A DNA stretch of 64,000 bases from an uncultured Clostridia bacterium (GTDB lineage: Bacteria; Bacillota; Clostridia; TANB77; CAG-508): NCBI GenBank assembly GCA_949155365.1, contig CASCUT010000001.1, positions 1-64,000 of the forward strand, read 5' to 3'. Shown here one piece after another: positions 7,687-17,100 of the stretch. The notes beneath the pieces are model-generated. The model searched no databases, had not been told where the DNA came from, and saw nothing but the letters and a program-made list of their open reading frames with translations. The stretch's first letter is position 1; every line of letters starts with the position of its first letter. The position numbers were made by a program, and so were the translations under genes.

Positions 7687-7767
7687 AGAGAGCAATGGGG
7701 CTCGAACCCATAACCACTGTACTTGTTACGATATATCTCAGCACTTTACCACTTAAGCTATACTCCC
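7687..7767 (-). tRNA. tRNA-like gene with aberrant anticodon arm, isotype unclear
   Basis: Read leftward, GGGAGTA pairs with TGCTCTC (acceptor, with wobbles). GCTT...AAGT forms a D arm containing AGTGGTA. ATGGG-TTCGAGC-CCCAT is a perfect T arm. The 30 bases between D and T arms do not fold into a standard 5-bp/7-base anticodon arm plus variable loop; they include a GATATATC palindrome. Either a decayed phage-borne tRNA or a tRNA mimic. Confidence 0.45.
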
Positions 7768-7787
7768 ATTTAAACATAAAAAAAATA

Positions 7788-7817
7788 AGCCAAGAAAATT
7801 CTTAGCTTATTTATTGT
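7788..7817. terminator. Hairpin at the right end of the prophage
   Basis: AATAAGCCAAGAA and TTCTTAGCTTATT pair around a short loop, with A/T runs on either side. It lies between the tRNA-like gene and the right attachment repeat. Confidence 0.5.
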
Positions 7818-7851
7818 AGATTAAAAATAAAGTTTTTACCTTGCACAAAAT

Positions 7852-7890
7852 ATTGTAAAATAACTTTGATTTTGTGCAAAGTAATATTCA
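7852..7890. repeat. Right prophage attachment repeat
   Basis: Contains AACTTTGATTTTGTGCAA (7862-7879), identical to 2043-2060. Similarity continues to the right (GTAATATTC against GTAATGTTC). The left arm differs from the left site (ATAA instead of CACAAAA), as expected if one arm comes from phage and one from the chromosome. A separate TTGCACAAAA lies at 7841-7850. Confidence 0.5.
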
Positions 7891-7961
7891 TAAAAATACT
7901 AAGTAGAAAATGGTTTTCTTCCTCTCTTCTACCTAATATTCTTATGGCTATTACTTTATTT

Positions 7962-9344
7962 CTAATCTTTAAAACGATACAAAAAATGATCTATTTTTTC
8001 GATAAATTCTTTATTTGTCTTTGTTTCTACCATTTGACTTAAGATTTGTTCTGTTACATCTGCGGTAGACATGCTTGATAATGCTTTTCTTAATGCAAAT
8101 ATGGTTTCTAATTCTTTTGGTGATAATAATTTTTCTTCACGTCTTGTTCCAGATTTATTAATATCAATTGCTGGGAAAATTCGTTTTTCAGATAATGAAC
8201 GGTCTAAATGCACTTCCATATTACCAGTTCCTTTAAATTCTTCGAAAATAACATCATCCATCCTACTTCCTGTCTCAATTAATGAAGTAGCAAGAATGGT
8301 TAAGCTTCCCCCATTTTCTATATTTCTTGCGGCACCAAAGAATTTTTTTGGTTTATGTAGAGACGCTGGGTCGATACCACCAGATAATGTTCTACCAGAA
8401 GATGGCACTACTAAGTTATAAGCACGTGCTAATCTTGTAATACTATCTAGTAAAATAACAACGTCTTTTTTATGCTCTACTAATCGTTTGGCCCTTTCTA
8501 ATACCATTTCAGCTACTTTTACATGATTTTCTGGCAATTCATCAAAGGTGGAATAAATAACTTCTCCTTTAATAGAACGTTTCATATCCGTAACCTCTTC
8601 TGGTCGTTCATCGATTAGAAGAACAATTAATTCTACTTCTGGATTGTTAGCAGAAATACTATTTGCAATTTTCTTTAATAATGTTGTTTTACCAACTTTA
8701 GGTGGAGCAACAATTTGCCCTCTTTGCCCTTTTCCAATTGGTGATACTAAATCAATCATACGCATTGCATATTCGTTAGGATACGTTTCTAGACGAATTC
8801 TATCTTCTGGATAGATTGGTGTTAGGTCGTCAAACTTAATACGTTTATATGCCTTTTCTGGCGCTTCTCCATTTACTTCACCAACAAAGATTAATGCTGG
8901 GAATTTTTCTCCTTCTTTTGGAAGTCTTGCAATTCCTTTTATTTTATCTCCTTTGTCAAGTTTAAATCTTCTAATTTGTACAGGAGATACATAGATGTCT
9001 TTTGGTGTTGATAGATAGTTTGGACCTCTTAAAAAACCATAACCATCTGGTAAGATTTCTAAAATTCCTTCTACAATTCGGTCATCTTCACTTGTTAATT
9101 TATATCCATCGCCTGCTTGAAGTGCAGGACCTTCTGGTGTAATTTCTTCGTTTACAAGAGGGTAAAATCTTCTTGGAGCATTCATTTTTTCTTCTTGTAG
9201 AACTTCTTCTTTTATCGTTTCTTCTTTGCTTGAGGATTCAAGAATTTCAATTAATTCTTCCTTTTTTAGTTTCGATACGTTTTTTACGCCTTGTTCTTTT
9301 GCTATTTGACGCAATTCGACTAATGTTGCATCTTCTAAATTCAT
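7962..9344 (-). CDS. rho: Transcription termination factor Rho
   Basis: 460 residues. Rho is a hexameric RNA-dependent ATPase that ends transcription. The N-terminal SAP-like helical part ([12 protein letters not shown]) is followed by an acidic linker and the cold-shock-like RNA-binding domain (G-Y-G-F-L-R). The RecA-like core carries P-loop P-P-K-V-G-K-T-T near residue 214, Walker [14 protein letters not shown] and the Q-loop region G-G-S-L-T-I-L-A-T. Full length for the family. GGAGG precedes the start. It lies downstream of divIC/yabQ/yabP in the same direction; a hairpin with a T run separates it from divIC. Confidence 0.97.
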   Translation of the reverse strand: MNLEDATLVELRQIAKEQGVKNVSKLKKEELIEILESSSKEETIKEEVLQEEKMNAPRRFYPLVNEEITPEGPALQAGDGYKLTSEDDRIVEGILEILPDGYGFLRGPNYLSTPKDIYVSPVQIRRFKLDKGDKIKGIARLPKEGEKFPALIFVGEVNGEAPEKAYKRIKFDDLTPIYPEDRIRLETYPNEYAMRMIDLVSPIGKGQRGQIVAPPKVGKTTLLKKIANSISANNPEVELIVLLIDERPEEVTDMKRSIKGEVIYSTFDELPENHVKVAEMVLERAKRLVEHKKDVVILLDSITRLARAYNLVVPSSGRTLSGGIDPASLHKPKKFFGAARNIENGGSLTILATSLIETGSRMDDVIFEEFKGTGNMEVHLDRSLSEKRIFPAIDINKSGTRREEKLLSPKELETIFALRKALSSMSTADVTEQILSQMVETKTNKEFIEKIDHFLYRFKD

Positions 9345-9462
9345 ATAATATAGCCTCCTATCTTTATTTCATTAAAATCAAATAATTGGAAATATGTAAG
9401 AAAAATAAATGTAATTTTGATTTGAACTCTCTTTATTATACTATAAATTTCCAAATAAGTAA

Positions 9463-9491
9463 AGAAAAAAGAGGTATTTTCTCCTCTTTTT
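9463..9491 (-). terminator. Terminator after divIC
   Basis: GAAAAAAGAGG and CCTCTTTTTTCC pair around an 8-base loop and are followed by a T-rich run in the leftward direction. It isolates rho from the upstream divIC group. Confidence 0.6.
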
Positions 9492-9495
9492 TCCA

Positions 9496-9771
9496 TTATT
9501 TCCCAATATCGATATAAACCTTTTCATTTGGCAAGTACATGCTTAGTTTTTCTCTTGCAATTTCTTCTATGTATTTTGGCGAATTTACGTTATCTTTCAT
9601 GGCAACTAAAGAATCTTGTGTTTCTTGTGCTTCTTCAATTTGGCCTTCAAATTGATGGATTTCTTTTTGATAGCTATTTAAGGTTTGTTGTTGTGAAATA
9701 AAAATGCTAATAACATAAAAACCTACTACAACAAATAATATTTTTTTATATATTTTTTTTACTATTTTCAT
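9496..9771 (-). CDS. divIC: Septum formation initiator (FtsB/DivIC family)
   Basis: 91 residues. The basic cytoplasmic N-terminus is followed by one membrane helix (about residues 10-25), then a heptad-rich coiled coil (Q-Q-T-L-N-S-Y-Q-K-E-I-H-Q-F-E) and a C-terminal Y-I-E-E-I-A-R-E-K-L-S-M-Y segment typical of the family (cf. A-R-E-x-L-x-x-V). It assembles with FtsL and DivIB in the divisome. Placement downstream of yabP and yabQ matches the conserved yabP-yabQ-divIC order of spore-forming Bacillota. Confidence 0.85.
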   Translation of the reverse strand: MKIVKKIYKKILFVVVGFYVISIFISQQQTLNSYQKEIHQFEGQIEEAQETQDSLVAMKDNVNSPKYIEEIAREKLSMYLPNEKVYIDIGK

Positions 9772-9840
9772 CTGTTTACTCTCTCTCTAAGTTTTTGTTC
9801 TCTTTTGAATTAAAAATTTTAACAATATTTTTAAAGCATT

Positions 9841-10380
9841 CTAATTATATTTTTCTACATTTCTTTTCAAAATCCTTCTTTCCGTAGTCATTTTTTCTTG
9901 TTTATTTTTCTTTTTCTTCTTATTTTCTATTTTTGAGTCAGATTTTGCTATCGTTTTTTGAATATTAATGACGAAAAATGGTAAAGGCATTAGTATTTTT
10001 CTTATGCAAGTCCATAATACTTTGATAGGAGCTAGCACTACTTTTAAGATACTTCCAATGATATGTTTGATAAATGTAAGTACTGCCACATTAATATGAA
10101 TAAAGAATTTACTAATGGAAAGTAAATAAAAAACATTTCCTATCAATATCGCAATTATTTGATAAACTCGTATTTCTCCATTACTAAATTGAAATAATAC
10201 AAATAATAGAAAAATACCTGTTAGAAGCCAAAACAAAATGTCTTCTAAATAAGTAACAAAATCTGGTGTACGAAAAGATTTTCTTAAAATGCGGAAAATG
10301 TCAAATAGTACCCCAATGATGATTCCACTAATTAGATAGATAAGGAAAGAATATAGTTGTAATAGGATTGTATTTTCCAA
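9841..10380 (-). CDS. yabQ: Spore cortex biosynthesis protein YabQ
   Basis: 179 residues. Three to four membrane helices in the N-terminal 110 residues are followed by a strongly basic cytoplasmic tail (K-K-K-K-K-N-K-Q-E-K). The motif L-F-D-I-F-R-I-L-R near residue 25 matches YabQ proteins. In Bacillus subtilis YabQ is made in the mother cell and needed for cortex formation. It sits 18 bp after yabP and 69 bp before divIC, all leftward, the order seen in other endospore formers. Confidence 0.85.
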   Translation of the reverse strand: MENTILLQLYSFLIYLISGIIIGVLFDIFRILRKSFRTPDFVTYLEDILFWLLTGIFLLFVLFQFSNGEIRVYQIIAILIGNVFYLLSISKFFIHINVAVLTFIKHIIGSILKVVLAPIKVLWTCIRKILMPLPFFVINIQKTIAKSDSKIENKKKKKNKQEKMTTERRILKRNVEKYN

Positions 10381-10398
10381 ACTATCACCTTCTTTTCT

Positions 10399-10701
10399 TT
10401 ATTTAAAAATTTTATTTAAAAAACTTCCTGCTTTTTTTTCTAAATCATTTTCACTATAAGCTAAATTGTAAATTTCACCCTCTACGACTACTTCCGATGT
10501 GTCAAGACTTAGTTTGTTGATACGCAAATTCTCTCCTTTTACAGTAAGAAGTCCCAACTCCGTTTCTACTATAACCACTTGATCATCAAAACTTAATACA
10601 TCGAGTACTCCTGAAATACTAAGCTTTTCCCTATTTTCTAGTACTAAATTCTGAATAATTCCAACATTGCTATTTATTGTTTTTCTATCCTCTAATGCCA
10701 T
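10399..10701 (-). CDS. yabP: Sporulation protein YabP
   Basis: About 100 residues from the ATG preceded by GGGGAG (an upstream in-frame ATG at 10734 has no site). The protein has the YabP/YqfC signature: N-R-E-K-L-S-I-S-G-V-L-D-V-L-S-F-D-D near residue 25, then L-x-V-K-G-E-N-L-R-I-N-K-L and V-E-G-E-I. It is a small mother-cell protein required for normal spore coat or cortex assembly. It begins the yabP-yabQ-divIC group. Confidence 0.9.
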   Translation of the reverse strand: MALEDRKTINSNVGIIQNLVLENREKLSISGVLDVLSFDDQVVIVETELGLLTVKGENLRINKLSLDTSEVVVEGEIYNLAYSENDLEKKAGSFLNKIFK

Positions 10702-10865
10702 TTTTACTCTCCCCTCTCTTTTAATTTCCATCAATAATATATATTCTAGTCTTGTCTATTTTAGAACTAAAATTTATGTAATTCTTTTATTTATGAATGA
10801 AGAAGATTCGATGGTTGAGATTCTTTTGAATACTTAACCTCAATCATTATTTCAACCAAAATAAA

Positions 10866-10893
10866 AGAAAATAGGAAATTCCTATTTTCTATT
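10866..10893 (-). terminator. Terminator after lysC
   Basis: AAAATAGGAA and TTCCTATTTT form a perfect stem, followed leftward by a T-rich stretch. It overlaps the last codons of lysC. Confidence 0.6.
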
Positions 10894-12076
10894 CTTCGAT
10901 TAATTCTTTATGCAATTGTTCTAAAATATAATTAGGAAGTTTTTGCGTAAATAAGAGTGCTATTTTAGATTCATTTACTTCAATATGATAAACTTCTAAT
11001 TGATTTAGTTTTACTATTTTCATTACTTTCTTAAAAATAGTATCGTCATTTCGAATGCCATGTCCGACAATTGCAATTTTTGAAACATTATGATACGAAC
11101 TATCAAAAGAGCTTAAGTCCTCTTCTAATAAATTTTGAAATTTGCTTAAAGAAGAAGCTTTTATGGTAAAGAAGATATTGGTTGTATGTTTACTTTCGTT
11201 TTGAATATGATTTACAGCTATTTGATGTTCTAGTAATAAAGAAAGTAATTGATGAAATAATTCCAATGAATAGGTTTCATATTTCATATTAACATAGATA
11301 ATGTCATCATTTTTTACTATACTTTTTACTTTCGTATCTTCTATTTTATCTTGTACAATGGTACCTGCTTTATTATTGAAGGTAGATTTTGTAATGATGG
11401 GAATATGATACTTTTGCCCTACTTCAATCGAGCGATTGTGTAATACTTTGGCACCTTCGTTTGCAATTTCTAACATTTCTTCATAAGATAATGTTTCTAA
11501 TTTTTTAGCAGTCGTAACTTTATTTGGGTCTGTAGTATAAACGCCATCCACATCAGAGAAAATGTAACACTGTTTTGCTTGAAGTGCAGAAGCAATTGCC
11601 ACTGCTGTGGTATCAGATCCTCCTCTTCCTAAGGTAGTAATATCCCCTTTTAAGTTGATGCCTTGAAAGCCTGCAACAATTACAATATTTTCTTGTTCTA
11701 ATTCTTTCTGAATTCGTGTTACATCAATTGTTTCAATTTTAGCATTTTGATTTAAGTCATTGGTGGCAATACCAGCTTGCCATCCAGTTAGTGAAACAGC
11801 TTTATATCCTAATCGATTTAATAAGATAGCTAATTTTGACATAGAGACTTGTTCTCCAGTAGAAAGTAAAACATCCAGTTCTCTTTCTTCTGGTAAATTG
11901 GATAATTCTTTTGCTTCACTTAATAATCTATCTGTTGTTTTCCCTTGTGCGGAAACAACAACTACTAGTTTCTTGTTTTTTTGATAAAAATCAATAATTT
12001 TTTGTGCGACAATGTTTAAGGTTAAATTATCTGCCATGCTACTTCCGCCAAATTTTAATACAATTACTGTGTCCAT
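10889..12076 (-). CDS. lysC: Aspartate kinase
   Basis: 395 residues. Phosphorylates aspartate, the first step to lysine, threonine, methionine and diaminopimelate. The N-terminal amino-acid-kinase domain has K-F-G-G-S-S at residues 8-13, T-L-G-R-G-G-S-D-T-T-A (about 148-158) and the D-V-D-G-V-Y-T-T-D-P motif. The C-terminal part carries two ACT-type regulatory segments but is rather divergent. Length is usual for class II-type single enzymes. No lysine riboswitch is evident in the short upstream gap, so control is probably allosteric. Neighbours: prfB upstream, yabP downstream, all leftward. Confidence 0.93.
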   Translation of the reverse strand: MDTVIVLKFGGSSMADNLTLNIVAQKIIDFYQKNKKLVVVVSAQGKTTDRLLSEAKELSNLPEERELDVLLSTGEQVSMSKLAILLNRLGYKAVSLTGWQAGIATNDLNQNAKIETIDVTRIQKELEQENIVIVAGFQGINLKGDITTLGRGGSDTTAVAIASALQAKQCYIFSDVDGVYTTDPNKVTTAKKLETLSYEEMLEIANEGAKVLHNRSIEVGQKYHIPIITKSTFNNKAGTIVQDKIEDTKVKSIVKNDDIIYVNMKYETYSLELFHQLLSLLLEHQIAVNHIQNESKHTTNIFFTIKASSLSKFQNLLEEDLSSFDSSYHNVSKIAIVGHGIRNDDTIFKKVMKIVKLNQLEVYHIEVNESKIALLFTQKLPNYILEQLHKELIEE

Positions 12077-12183
12077 AGTAAAGTGACACCTTCTTTATTT
12101 TAGGTTCTGGCCCATTTAATTATAAAAAGAGCTCTAGTTTATTATATTCTTTTTTTCTTTGTATGGTGATACCTCTTCTTTTT

Positions 12184-13282
12184 TTATCCAAGTCTTAAAT
12201 AAGCATTCATAAACGCATTTAAATCCCCATCCATAACAGAGGCTACATTCCCTACTTCATATCCAGTTCGATGGTCTTTTACTAGTGTATACGGGCAAAA
12301 AACATAAGAACGAATTTGACTTCCCCAAGCAATTTCCATTTGATTTCCCTTTAAATCTTCAATTTTATCTTTGTGTTCTTTTTCTTTTAAATCTAGTAAT
12401 TTTGATTTTAGCATTTTCATAGCAGTTTCACGATTTTGAATTTGAGAACGTTCGGATTGACAGGAAACAACCACATTCGTTGGAAGGTGCGTAATACGTA
12501 CGGCAGATGAGGTTTTGTTAACATGTTGGCCACCTGCTCCTGAAGCACGGTAAGTGTCTATTCGTAAATCATCTGGATTAATATCAATTTCAATATCTTC
12601 TGCAATTTCAGGAAGCACTTCTAAAGAAGCAAAGGAAGTATGTCTTCTTCCACCACTATCAAAAGGAGAAATTCGAACTAATCGATGGACTCCCATTTCT
12701 CCTTTTAAATACCCATACGCATAGGGACCTTTTACTAGAAAGGTTACACTTTTTAGCCCAGCTTCTTCCCCATCTAAATAATCAAGCTCCTTTATTTCAA
12801 AATCATTGCTAAGTGCCCATCTAGTATACATACGGTATAGCATTTGTGCCCAATCGCAACTCTCTGTTCCTCCTGCTCCAGGATGAAGAGTAAGGATAGC
12901 ATTATTGCTATCATACTTTCCAGAAAAGAGTGTATTGATTTCTAACTTTTCCATTTCTTTTTCCATTTGCTTCATAGATTGCTGTAATTCTTCTTCTAAG
13001 CTTTCTTCTTTTTCAAGCTCTAAAAGTTCATTTATTTCGATTAGATTACCTAAATTTTGTTCTAACCTTTGAAAAGACTCAATATTACGTTTTAATTGAT
13101 TCATTTCTTTTAGCACTTTGCTAGAATTCACATTATCTGTCCAAAAATTCACATCATTGGTTTGTTCTTCTAGTTGTGCTAACTTTGTTTTTAAATTTGC
13201 AATGTCAAAGAGATTCACCCAATTCTTTTAACTTGTTTTGCATTTGTGTTAGTTTCTTTTTATTTTCTTCTAAATCTAACAT
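12184..13282 (-). CDS. prfB: Peptide chain release factor 2, with programmed +1 frameshift
   Basis: About 366 residues when read with the autoregulatory frameshift. The gene starts at the ATG at 13280-13282 (AGGAG upstream) and runs 25 codons to CTT-TGA-C at 13204-13210. A +1 shift there gives L-D-I-A-N-L-K-T and continues to 12184. An in-frame TGA at the CUU-UGA-C slip is the hallmark of bacterial prfB, in which scarce RF2 promotes its own synthesis. The catalytic G-G-Q motif is in S-G-A-G-G-Q-H-V-N-K, and the TGA-recognition region includes S-P-F-D-S. In many Bacillota prfB follows secA; here an island separates them. Confidence 0.95.
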
Positions 13283-13355
13283 GTTCTTTCTCACGCTCCT
13301 TTTTTTCTTATTATACAGGAAAACAGAAAAAAAACAAGTCAGGAATCTGATATTT

Positions 13356-13384
13356 TTGACTTGAATTATGGCTTTACTTATGAT
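13356..13384 (+). promoter_or_regulatory. Promoter of rfbC
   Basis: TTGACT (13356-13361), 17-bp spacer, TATGAT (13379-13384). Downstream, TGCTATATC and GATATAGCA (about 13410-13434) form a 9-bp inverted repeat in the leader that could be an operator or an RNA hairpin. Confidence 0.6.
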
Positions 13385-13457
13385 ATAGTATAGCCGTTAA
13401 CAATAAAGATGCTATATCGTTAGTTGATATAGCAATAAGAAAAAGGAGGCAATCAAT

Positions 13458-14015
13458 ATGGGAAAATTTACAAAGCATGAAACAGGAATTGAAGGATTAG
13501 TTGTAATTGAGCCAACTGTGTTTGGTGATTCCAGAGGGTACTTCATGGAAACTTATAATTACAGTGATTTTAACGAATTAGGAATTTCGAATGTATTTGT
13601 ACAAGATAATCAATCTTGTTCTGTAAAAGGTGTTCTACGTGGCTTACATTTCCAAAAAGAATTTCCACAGTCAAAACTGGTTCGTGTAGTAAATGGAGCC
13701 GTCTATGATGTAGCTGTTGACTTAAGAAAAGATTCCGCTACTTTTGGAAAATATTATGGAGTGGTGCTATCTGCTGAAAATAAGAAACAATTCTTTATTC
13801 CCAAAGGTTTCGCTCACGGCTTTGTGGTGTTGTCTGATGTAGCAGAGTTTGCATACAAATGTGATGACTTCTATCACCCTAATGATGAAGGCGGACTTAT
13901 TTGGAATGACCCTACTATTGGAATTGACTGGCCACTGCAAGAAGTTGGCGGTCTTGAACAACTTATTTTCTCAGACAAGGATCAAAAATGGCCAACTTTT
14001 AAAGAATTATTTTAA
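13458..14015 (+). CDS. rfbC: dTDP-4-dehydrorhamnose 3,5-epimerase
   Basis: 185 residues, full length for RmlC/RfbC. A cupin enzyme that epimerises dTDP-4-keto-6-deoxyglucose on the way to dTDP-L-rhamnose for surface polysaccharide. Visible: G-V-L-R-G-L-H-F-Q, with the catalytic His; V-x-G-x-V-Y-D-V-A-V-D-L-R; and F-I-P-K-G-F-A-H-G-F-V-V-L. AAAGGAGG lies upstream. It stands alone, with its own promoter and terminator and without rfbA, B or D nearby. Composition is less AT-rich than the core, and it lies at the edge of the secA/prfB island, so acquisition is likely. Confidence 0.93.
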   Translation: MGKFTKHETGIEGLVVIEPTVFGDSRGYFMETYNYSDFNELGISNVFVQDNQSCSVKGVLRGLHFQKEFPQSKLVRVVNGAVYDVAVDLRKDSATFGKYYGVVLSAENKKQFFIPKGFAHGFVVLSDVAEFAYKCDDFYHPNDEGGLIWNDPTIGIDWPLQEVGGLEQLIFSDKDQKWPTFKELF

Positions 14016-14055
14016 TTGGTAACTTTCCAATTGTCTTTTGTTCTCTGAGTAGAAT

Positions 14056-14092
14056 AAAATGAAAACAACCAAGAAATTTCCTCTTGGTTGTT
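14056..14092. terminator. Bidirectional terminator between rfbC and the kinase gene
   Basis: GAAAACAACCAAG and CTTGGTTGTTTTC pair perfectly (13 bp), with T-rich sequence on the right and A-rich sequence on the left. It serves the convergent rfbC and kinase genes. Confidence 0.75.
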
Positions 14093-14111
14093 TTCATTTT
14101 CGTTTTCATCT

Positions 14112-17100
14112 TCAATTAATTTTCTCTTTTAAAATATCATAAAGAGAATAATTAGTAATTATGCTAAATCCATCTGGATTAAAATCGCATAGGCGCGAAT
14201 CTGGAGTAATAAGTTTATCACACTCCAATCGCTTTATGGTCGTTTCTTTTTTTAAATTAACAATGCACAAGACTCCTTTTCCAGGAAGGTAAAGAAATCC
14301 TCTATCAACGGTTGCGTTTTGTACATCAATATCGTCTTCTTCTATTGATAGATACCATAGTTTGTACTGTGAATTTGATGATTCTACGGTGATTATAGTT
14401 TTATGGCTACTTATTACCACCCACAACCTTGTTGTTTTATCATACAAAATGCGATACTTAGAATTTTGGGAATCCGACTCAATATTACAAAGTTTTTCAC
14501 TATTGCAATAAATAGTGTCTTTCCCATTTGAATCTCGCTTAATCAGCATGAATTTGGAATTGAACTTTACTAAAAATCCTACTGTTTTTTGTTCTGGCAA
14601 AAAGCTAATTTTACTCTTCTTTGCCTTGGCTTTTTTATTAAAGTCAATTTCATAAATCCTACTTTCGCTGTCACTATTTTGACTTAAATACAACGTATTA
14701 TCATTTACTACTATAATATCAGATTCCTTATCATAGTTTTCTTTGAACACCTCTCCATCTGTTTCATAATCAAATGCAACGATTCTATCTTGGTAGACAA
14801 CAATTGCAACATATTTCAACCAAAAGATGTCCATAATTTGCAGACAATCTGGAATATATAACTTATGAATTTCTCCATCCAAAAGCATAAATACATAATA
14901 TTTATCACCACTACTATTAATTGTAGTATAATGATTAATCACACGTACAATATCATTGTCACCTGTATCATATAGATAATTTCTTTTTGCTACAAATTTA
15001 TTGTTGATGCGAATTATCTCTTCTTCTGTCTCAAGACTATTGCCTTCAAACAGTTCATGATATTGCTTTTTAAGTTCTGGAACAATGCTTTCTCTGCTGT
15101 CTCCTTCAAAGATATTCAAGAATGCATTTCTTAAATCTAAATTCATCCAATACCATGGTTTTGCAATAGAAGGTGGAGTAATTCCATGATTTCCAAGAAG
15201 TGATAACCTACGTTCCATTTTCTCAGGAATCTCTAACATCCTATTTTTTTCTTTATAAACACCATTAAATGGATGAGTATAAGTTAAATAGTAAAATGCT
15301 TGTATTGCAAAAGAGTACCAATCATCTTTTGGCGTTATATGGTTTGCTTTCTGCGAAACTGGATCGATGTAGCCTTCTGTAGAAAAACGAGGAGCAATAT
15401 TGTCTATGCCCATTCCATCGAAATCTAGGAAGTGTACATTTTTCTGTGCATCTATCAGAATGTTTCCTCCATTTAAATCACCAATATAGATGTTTGCTCT
15501 ATCATGCAAAGTTTGAATTCCTTCTCCTACGGTAATTAAAATTTCAAAAATATCCTTTTGTGTGTATCCAAGCTTGTTTTGTACTTTTTCTGTGTCTTTC
15601 AGCGTAGATATCGCTACCCCTTTTACCTTCTCTTTCATAATATAACCAATCACATGATTTGTCATCTTATCTATGAGAATTTTTTGAGGAATGATAAACT
15701 TAAATGCATTTGTTTCTTCGTTTATCTGCTCTAAGATTTCCTTTTTCCTGAAGATAGCTCCAAGAATCTGAATTTTAAAAGAATAGTCTACCTTCTCATT
15801 AAACACTTTTGCAACAGAACCATCCTTTCGAAGATAAATATTGGACTCTCCTCCTGGCTTTAAGTGTTTCCATGTTGCAATTTCAGAAGAATCTACACAT
15901 TCCTTCTTAATTTTCTGTGTGTTTGAAATATCGATACATTTCGGACAGAACACATCTTCTGAATGATAATAGTATTTATGAATCGTACAATACATCGTTA
16001 AGTCTTGAGCAAGATGTTCAAGATGTAGTACAATGTTTTTATTCTTTATATCGTTACAGTCTAATTCAATATTTGAATCCGAAGCAATGATTGTCCTTAC
16101 ATATTGATATAGCCATTTTATACTTTCTTCTCTTTTCTTCTCCTGTTGAAAACGGGGTGCTTTTTCTTTGCTTAAAAACTCAATATTGACGATTTGAACT
16201 TGTTTTTTATGATTAACACATAAGAAAACATCGCCAAAAGGGTTTCTATCAAAAGTATAGCCATCTAGAATAAGTAATTCTACTTGCCCTATTAAACGGA
16301 TTAAACTTTTAATCTTCGGCAAGTTTTCAAAGCTTTCTACTTCTTTAAGATTTTTACAATCTTTGTCTTTAAAATCGATAGCAGAATAAAGATAGCCAAT
16401 AAATTGATTGTTTTCATTTAATGCTTTTCTCTCTGGAATGAAACAGTCTTGTTTCATTTTTAGTTCTCTTCCTTTTAATTTCATTAGGATAATAGTATCG
16501 ACGTTTTTCTCAAGGCAATCTAACATTGCAATATTATCCTTATAAATTTTGAGATTATAAGAGTCATCGTATTTATAATGAACTGCATACTCATCTTCAA
16601 ATATTCTTTCATACCTTTGCTCAAAATTAGGCTCAATCATACGTCTTGTCCTCATACAAATGGGACACATATTCTTATGATGCGCATAATAAATCTTATG
16701 TTCGTCACAATAGGTATCCAAACTATTTGCATAATCAAGCAGTTCGATGATTGAAGACATGCCTCTTAAATCAAGAGATGTGAATGCATTTGGATTATAA
16801 CCACGTTGTTCTAAATAGTCAAAGAAATGTTCTACTATTTCTATTTCTTGCTGAACGTAGTCTGTCGCTTGTTTTATTGAAGTCTTTTTTATTGCAAAAC
16901 CAGAATCTAAGGTATCAATATAAAAAGTGAAATCATCCGATTTTTCATCGATGTTAATAAAAACAGAGTTCAAATAATATTGACCAAACTTTGCAATTAG
17001 CTTTCCCGCCACTTGCAATATTTGCTTATTGCTAAAAGTAAGCAGTAAATCACACGTCAAAGGAACTCCACAAACTGGTTTTGAAATATATCCTGCAACC

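Larger units (their letters stand above)
2034..7890 (-). mobile_element. Inovirus (filamentous phage) prophage, about 5.8 kb
   Basis: The block is bounded by an 18-bp exact direct repeat (2043-2060 and 7862-7879; AACTTTGATTTTGTGCAA) in a longer similar context. It contains the inovirus set: HUH replication protein, Zot/pI-type assembly ATPase, a pVI-like small membrane protein, a signal-peptide-bearing adhesin, small single-span proteins and a 64-residue major coat protein with a basic tail. Nearly all genes run leftward in the order coat, minor proteins, adhesin, Zot, Rep. The size suits an inovirus. No integrase or transposase is present, which fits use of host XerCD. It is markedly more AT-rich than its flanks. 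Confidence 0.88.

Noticed and set aside
12077..12183. Lysine riboswitch before lysC
   Set aside because: The gap is too short and shows none of the conserved helices.
12184..13218. prfB starting at the in-frame GTG at 13218
   Set aside because: The CTTTGAC slip and the upstream 25-codon frame with a ribosome site show the normal RF2 frameshift arrangement.
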